Assembly (NCBI GenBank): GCA_034696485.1 | Contig: JAQIWT010000690.1 | Coordinates: 1-16,302 of the forward strand | Origin: Isohypsibius dastychi | Lineage: Eukaryota; Tardigrada; Eutardigrada; Parachela; Isohypsibiidae | Direction of reading: 5' to 3' | DNA: 16,302 nucleotides | Translations under genes and position numbers: made by a program | Notes under the pieces: model-generated | The model's database searches: none | Told to the model about the DNA's origin: nothing | The model's input: the letters and a program-made list of their open reading frames with translations, nothing else | Shown here: in pieces, positions 9,901 through 16,302 of the stretch | How positions within the stretch are numbered: position 1 is the first letter of the stretch | Layout of the letters: every line of letters starts with the position of its first letter

Positions 9901-12142
9901 TAGAACCGGCACAGTGATCGAGGTTGTTACGATTGACTGAGGTGTTTCTGAGACAGGTTGTTTTTACTATACTGGATCCGTGAACAAATTGTTTATGTTT
10001 CTTACTGTAAGCGCATCGAGGTTCCTGTCCCAAGAACCCACAGAACGGGGTATTTGGTGGGAAATCGCTTCTCCCAGGCCAAGACAACACACCCAGATCT
10101 TTTGTGCTTCCACCGACTGGGAAGCCTTGGTAGTCCTACAGAGAATGCAGTACGTATATTCATTAGACCCGTTTTGAGTGTTGAGTTTACGGAGGACTCT
10201 ATGGTAGTGGTTGGTTGGAGAACGTACTTGAAACAGTCCGGTTTTTGGATCAAAGGTCCGTACGACGTAGGGACTGAGCCTGTCGCCTGCGCCGTTTATT
10301 TGGACTGGACCATTCACGGGACTGATGAATTTGTAGAAAGGATACTTGAAGGACAGAATTGTGCCGTTTCTGTAATTTTTGTTCTCCACCGCTAAATCGT
10401 AAACTAGCGACGCGTATAGGATGACTGCGTCATAGAAATGCGATGTGACTATGTCGACCTGTTAGGTCCAAGATGTCATCCACAGGGGAAAAGATTCCTG
10501 CTTGCTTATGTTAAGTACATACATTTTCTTCGTCGCGATATTTGTAACCATCCATTTTCGCCGTCAGTTTTTTGACGGATTCCGCAAAGACATCGTAGCT
10601 GGTGCTTTTAGGAACATCAATTGCCACAAGCACGAGACTTTCATATGCACTTCTGGCTTCCTGAAAACCTCTTAGTCCTTTAATGTACGGTAATGACATT
10701 TGACTTCAAAATGCAAAGTGGTTCACTTTGTCCAAGTCGTCACCGTACTTCCAGGAAAAGTTACCCCATGAAATGCTCTCGTAAAGGTTGACCGCGATGA
10801 ATATCTGTAAAATACCCAACTTCTTCGGCTCAGTATCGGTCGATGAGCAGACTTACGTAGTCACCACTGGTCATTCCAAGGGTCTTGGCGGTAATCTAGA
10901 AAACAGAGTCTGGCTCAACATCAAAAGAATTCGGTGACTTCGAAAAATTAATTTATACATGTTGTACTGCATTGTGCAATACGCATTTGAAAAACCCACT
11001 CTAACTCACCATTATATTTCGCACAGCATCCGAAGGGGTGAGCAGAATAAAAACTGTAATCAGTCCGATATTGATTCTGTTATAACATACTTCCGAAAAA
11101 TTTATGGAAACCTCTGGACCGCGGGATGTTGCTCTGCAAGAATTCTTGGATATCGGATATTTGGATTGAGTCCGACGAGATCATTTTGAATCTGGTGGTC
11201 GAAAATAATTCCTGGTTGTTAGTTTTGATGGAGTTTTCAAACACAACGCTTAATTGCTCGTAATAGCTGTTGAATTGATCTTGGATGATTGTCAGGGATG
11301 TGTAGTTGTTCTGCCTCAAAAACCGCATAATGACCGATTCCGTGACTTGATGAGTGATGCTTATCCGAGTCATCATACTATACAGAGAGATGTCGGCACT
11401 TGCTCCCATTCCCGCCGCTAAAAACATGCACGAAAAGCCCGTAAATAAGTCTATTCTGTCTTCGACCTTTTAGTTGATCCGAATTGATTTTGTAACTTGA
11501 AATAGAAACTGGATAAAATTCTCCGCTGAAGTTGTTTTCGATGACACAGGATTTCATTTGTTATTTCTTTCCAAAATTTGTTTGTCTGAGTTTCACCTGG
11601 ACATCCAATCAGCAAGGTTTCGAAGAAAGTTGCGAATTCATAGAGAACTTCCATGTGACGCGCGCACCCTTAAAATGCAGCAGGTTACTCAACTGAACTG
11701 AATGCATGCATACACTACAGCACTGTGCAGCTCTGCAGAAATACCGAAAAATGAAGCGGTTTGATTTTTTAACATAAGGCCGAATAAACGCTAGTGAGAA
11801 AATTCCTAACTTTTAACCTGGTCCGATGAAAACGTCACATTTGATTCCTCGATCGGCAAGCTCCATAGCTTTTGCGCCGACATGGTTGCGGGAATCGCAC
11901 CGACTCCCGAGATCCACAAAATGCTTGATTAGAGAAATGCCAACTCGGGATAAAATAACATCATTGGCGTATTCCGTTGCCAGTTCCACTGCTGCCGCTG
12001 ATCGGTCATAATTGTAAAACAATGAATTCGAGCCCCGTTCGGCAAAAATACAGGCAGTCACTTTAGTTGATTGCGTATCGGAAAATGCTATCATTCGGGA
12101 AAATGATAATAGGATAATGTGAAGGATATAATGCCGTTCCAT
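6929..12142 (-). CDS. Receptor-type guanylate cyclase, copy B, 22 exons, complete; metal-binding aspartates replaced
   Basis: Single-pass receptor of the natriuretic-peptide-receptor/GCY family. Exons in coding order: 12142-11818, 11668-11597, 11417-11112, 11053-11010, 10895-10857, 10804-10727, 10660-10523, 10458-10228, 10135-10006, 9947-9857, 9798-9672, 9607-9443, 9389-9207, 9142-8906, 8848-8732, 8511-8210, 8104-7882, 7796-7652, 7583-7535, 7481-7432, 7179-7088, 6979-6929 (3195 bases, about 1064 residues). Domains: signal peptide (about 1-20); ANF-receptor ectodomain (25-450) ending in a conserved juxtamembrane segment WPGRSDFPPNTPFCGF; membrane helix (465-481); kinase-homology domain (500-780) with Lys near 563, HGN instead of HRD near 656, DYG near 676 and WRAPELLR; dimerisation linker with DNIVDHLIKSMERQ; cyclase domain (862-1060). 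In the cyclase domain the metal sites read FSKVDGF (Lys888) and VETINESH (Glu933), while Glu929, Cys1000, Asn1007 and Arg1011 are kept. True GTP cyclisation by a homodimer is therefore doubtful. The exon 3 donor was chosen by homology with copy A. Confidence 0.93.
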
Positions 12143-12958
12143 CTTTGCACTGTGCTTTCAACCATGTACAGTAATTTCAGTTAAAACCCGGACGTTTTCT
12201 CCTCACTAGAATTACTACGAGCAAATAAGTTGTTAGAATAATTTCATCGGGAAAGTCATTAACACGAAAGAGATCGAGGTGGTGGACTGGAATTCCTTTC
12301 ATTTGAAAAGTTGCACATTCAGGTTAATCGATGAACATGCTCGTGCCTGTGCTTCAGTTTTCAATTTGGAGAATTACAGTCTGTGTTCACTCCGAAGTTA
12401 CCCGTTGGAATATAATGAGGTTTTTTTGCTCGAAATTTTATCCACCCTTCAAAAACGTGGATATGACCGCTCAGCAGAAATGGATGAAGTCAATTAGTTT
12501 AGACTCAAAATTTGGAGAGCTTTGGCGCCACTTTAGCGGAGCAGCGTTATAAAAAATCGATGTACGAACTAGCGCCGAAAGTCGGAATTACTCTATGAAA
12601 GTCTGCCCCAATCGGAAAATAATATCGAGGCATATCGCCAGTGTTTATGGCACTATTTACATATTAATGGATTTTAAATGTGAGATGAAGAGTTGTTTGT
12701 ATTTAGAGGTCAAATGGAAAATCAATCCTCGTTTTTGATTCCAGACGAACTTAGTTGATAATAAACAATTATGGAAATGGATCCATGCAGTGTTAGTAGA
12801 TCGAATGAAATCCGGGACAAACAAAACGATTGATTCTCACCGATCAGAATTTATATGTGTCCTTTATAGAAGAATAAATAGATAAATAATAAACAAATAG
12901 TATCCTTTTGAAATTTCAGGGTAAAAAGTAAAAATCCATCGAAACCAAAGAAAAAAAG
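12143..12958. other. Intergenic region between SQLE stop and copy B start
   Basis: 816 bases expected to hold the SQLE 3' untranslated region (right part) and the promoter and leader of cyclase copy B (left part). An AG dinucleotide lies directly before the copy B ATG (gcaaag then ATGG), which could be a splice or trans-splice acceptor, but no spliced leader can be inferred from DNA alone. Two overlapping plus-strand open frames of about 70 codons (12279-12552) have no recognisable domain and conflicting frames, and I do not call them genes. Confidence 0.55.
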
Positions 12959-15519
<2,561 letters not shown>

Positions 15520-16235
15520 GGATCAATATTTTGGAAATATAAGCAAACAGAAGAAAATAGCTATTAAAGTCAAGATCAAGCTGAATATGCTGAGCAAAGC
15601 AAAAGGTGCTTGACTTCTTTCCCTAGCCGTGGCTTTCAAATAGAGAAGAATAGAATAAGCAGAGCAGAATAAGTGAAAAACGCTCTAATGAGAAACATTA
15701 TCGCTTCATCGAAACTCACTGACTTTGCCCTCTGGTAAAAATCATGCCATGTACGAATAACGAAAAATTTGCATGTTAAACAGATGCGTAATTACTTGAA
15801 ATCGGTTGGCAGAAATCTTTGGCATCTGGAGACATCTCTGTCTCGCAGTAAAAGGTCACGTTTCCAGGTTCAGGTTAAAAGTTTGATTTCTGATCGAAAA
15901 CTAAAGCTTTACTTTTAACTTTCAGTAAAATCCGGAGACTATGTGTTGTGTAATTTCTAATTCAACCATTTTTGGTGCTTCGGAAATTTACTGGTATTAA
16001 TTAAGCTTTATTCATTTCTTTGTTACAGAAACTGTTTTTACACTTCTTTGTTTAGAAAAGTAAACAAATCTGCCACGAAAAACAGAAAGAACAGTACCAT
16101 TTCAATTGAGCCAAAAACTGATAGAAACAAAGGTGGTATTGACACCATGATCGTACCGTTTTCGGATCTATAATATCTTTTCTTGTTTTTACGCTAGTTT
16201 TGAACTAGCGATAAAAGAATTTTTACGCTGCTTTT
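15520..16235. other. Intergenic region between SQLE start and 5S rRNA
   Basis: 716 AT-rich bases with no open frame of note. The left part should contain the promoter and leader of SQLE, but I see no clear TATA box at a sensible distance and no canonical sterol-regulatory element. The right end holds the small hairpin and tttttacgct duplication described next to the 5S gene. No tRNA, spliced-leader RNA gene or transposon ends were found. Confidence 0.5.
16192..16210. repeat. Short perfect hairpin upstream of 5S rRNA
   Basis: CGCTAGTT and AACTAGCG form an 8-bp perfect inverted repeat with a 3-base loop. It ends 25 bases before the first base of the 5S gene. The element tttttacgct, which contains the left arm start, recurs as ttttacgctg at 16221, so the 5S upstream region has a small internal duplication. 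A role as a polymerase III upstream element is possible but not shown. Confidence 0.4.
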
Positions 16236-16302
16236 GCCTACGACCATACCACGTAGAATGCTCCCGATCCCGTTCGATCTCGGAAGATAAGCTACGTCGG
16301 GC
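16236..16302 (+). rRNA. 5S ribosomal RNA, 5' part (truncated by window end)
   Basis: The 67 bases begin GCCTACGACCATACCACG, the typical eukaryotic 5S start, and continue with the conserved block CGATCTCGGAAGATAAGC and CTACGTCGGG. The bases CGTAG (near 16252) and CTACG (near 16290) pair as helix II does in 5S rRNA, a covarying alternative to the usual CGTTG/CAACG, which supports a functional gene. The first internal promoter element (box A region, AAGATAAGC onward) is partly present; the intermediate element and box C lie outside. The 3' half is not in the window, so I cannot say whether it is a single gene or part of an array. Confidence 0.87.

Noticed and set aside
9958-10395. Plus-strand open frame of 145 codons
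   Set aside because: It lies antisense to two well-supported ectodomain exons of copy B (10228-10458 and 10006-10135) and has no recognisable domain.
6929-12142. Copy B as a pseudogene because its catalytic residues are lost
   Set aside because: All 22 exons join in frame with no stop, splice sites are good, and the first metal-site change is shared with copy A, so conserved altered function is more likely than decay.
12279-12552. Two overlapping plus-strand open frames of about 70 codons between copy B and SQLE
   Set aside because: No recognisable motif, two conflicting frames over the same bases, and a length expected by chance.

Overview
The window is compact animal (metazoan) nuclear DNA. 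It holds intron-rich genes with mostly short GT-AG introns (about 52-110 bases, with a minority of longer ones), an AT-rich background, and the 5' half of a 5S rRNA gene at the right edge. I cannot name the species. The gene content (a tandem pair of receptor guanylate cyclases) and the intron size fit a small-genome invertebrate such as a nematode, tardigrade or compact-genome annelid. The intact squalene monooxygenase argues against a standard nematode or insect, because those lineages are sterol auxotrophs that lack this enzyme.

Layout from right to left. All three protein genes are on the minus strand. (1) 16236-16302 (+): start of a 5S rRNA, cut by the window edge. (2) 12959-15519 (-): squalene monooxygenase, 7 exons, 506 residues, complete. 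(3) 6929-12142 (-): receptor-type guanylate cyclase 'copy B', 22 exons, about 1064 residues, complete. It encodes a signal peptide, an ANF-type ligand-binding ectodomain, one membrane helix, a kinase-homology domain, a linker helix and a cyclase domain. (4) 1-5743 (-): 'copy A', a tandem paralogue with the same exon plan. Seventeen exons are visible and the gene runs off the left edge inside the cyclase domain. Exon boundaries and phases correspond one to one between the two copies, and 14 of the first 16 coding exons keep or nearly keep their length, so this is a tandem duplication. Three intergenic stretches separate the genes. The one between copies A and B holds a long near-perfect palindrome.

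The most interesting point is the cyclase domain. Both copies carry Lys in place of the first metal-binding Asp of the class III cyclase signature (F-S/T-K-x-D-G-F instead of F-S-D-I-V-G-F). Copy B has also lost the second one (V-E-T-I-N-E-S-H for V-E-T-I-G-D-A-Y), yet it keeps the guanine-recognition Glu and Cys and the transition-state Asn and Arg. This is the residue pattern of a 'half-site' subunit, like soluble cyclase beta or the C2 half of adenylyl cyclases. It suggests receptors that work as obligate heterodimer partners or as non-catalytic receptors. Copy A also shows a lost splice acceptor at one conserved intron, with a possible 4-base micro-exon that would exactly restore the frame.

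Exon models were built by hand from translated homology, splice consensus and phase bookkeeping. The complete CDS lengths divide by three (1521 and 3195 bases).
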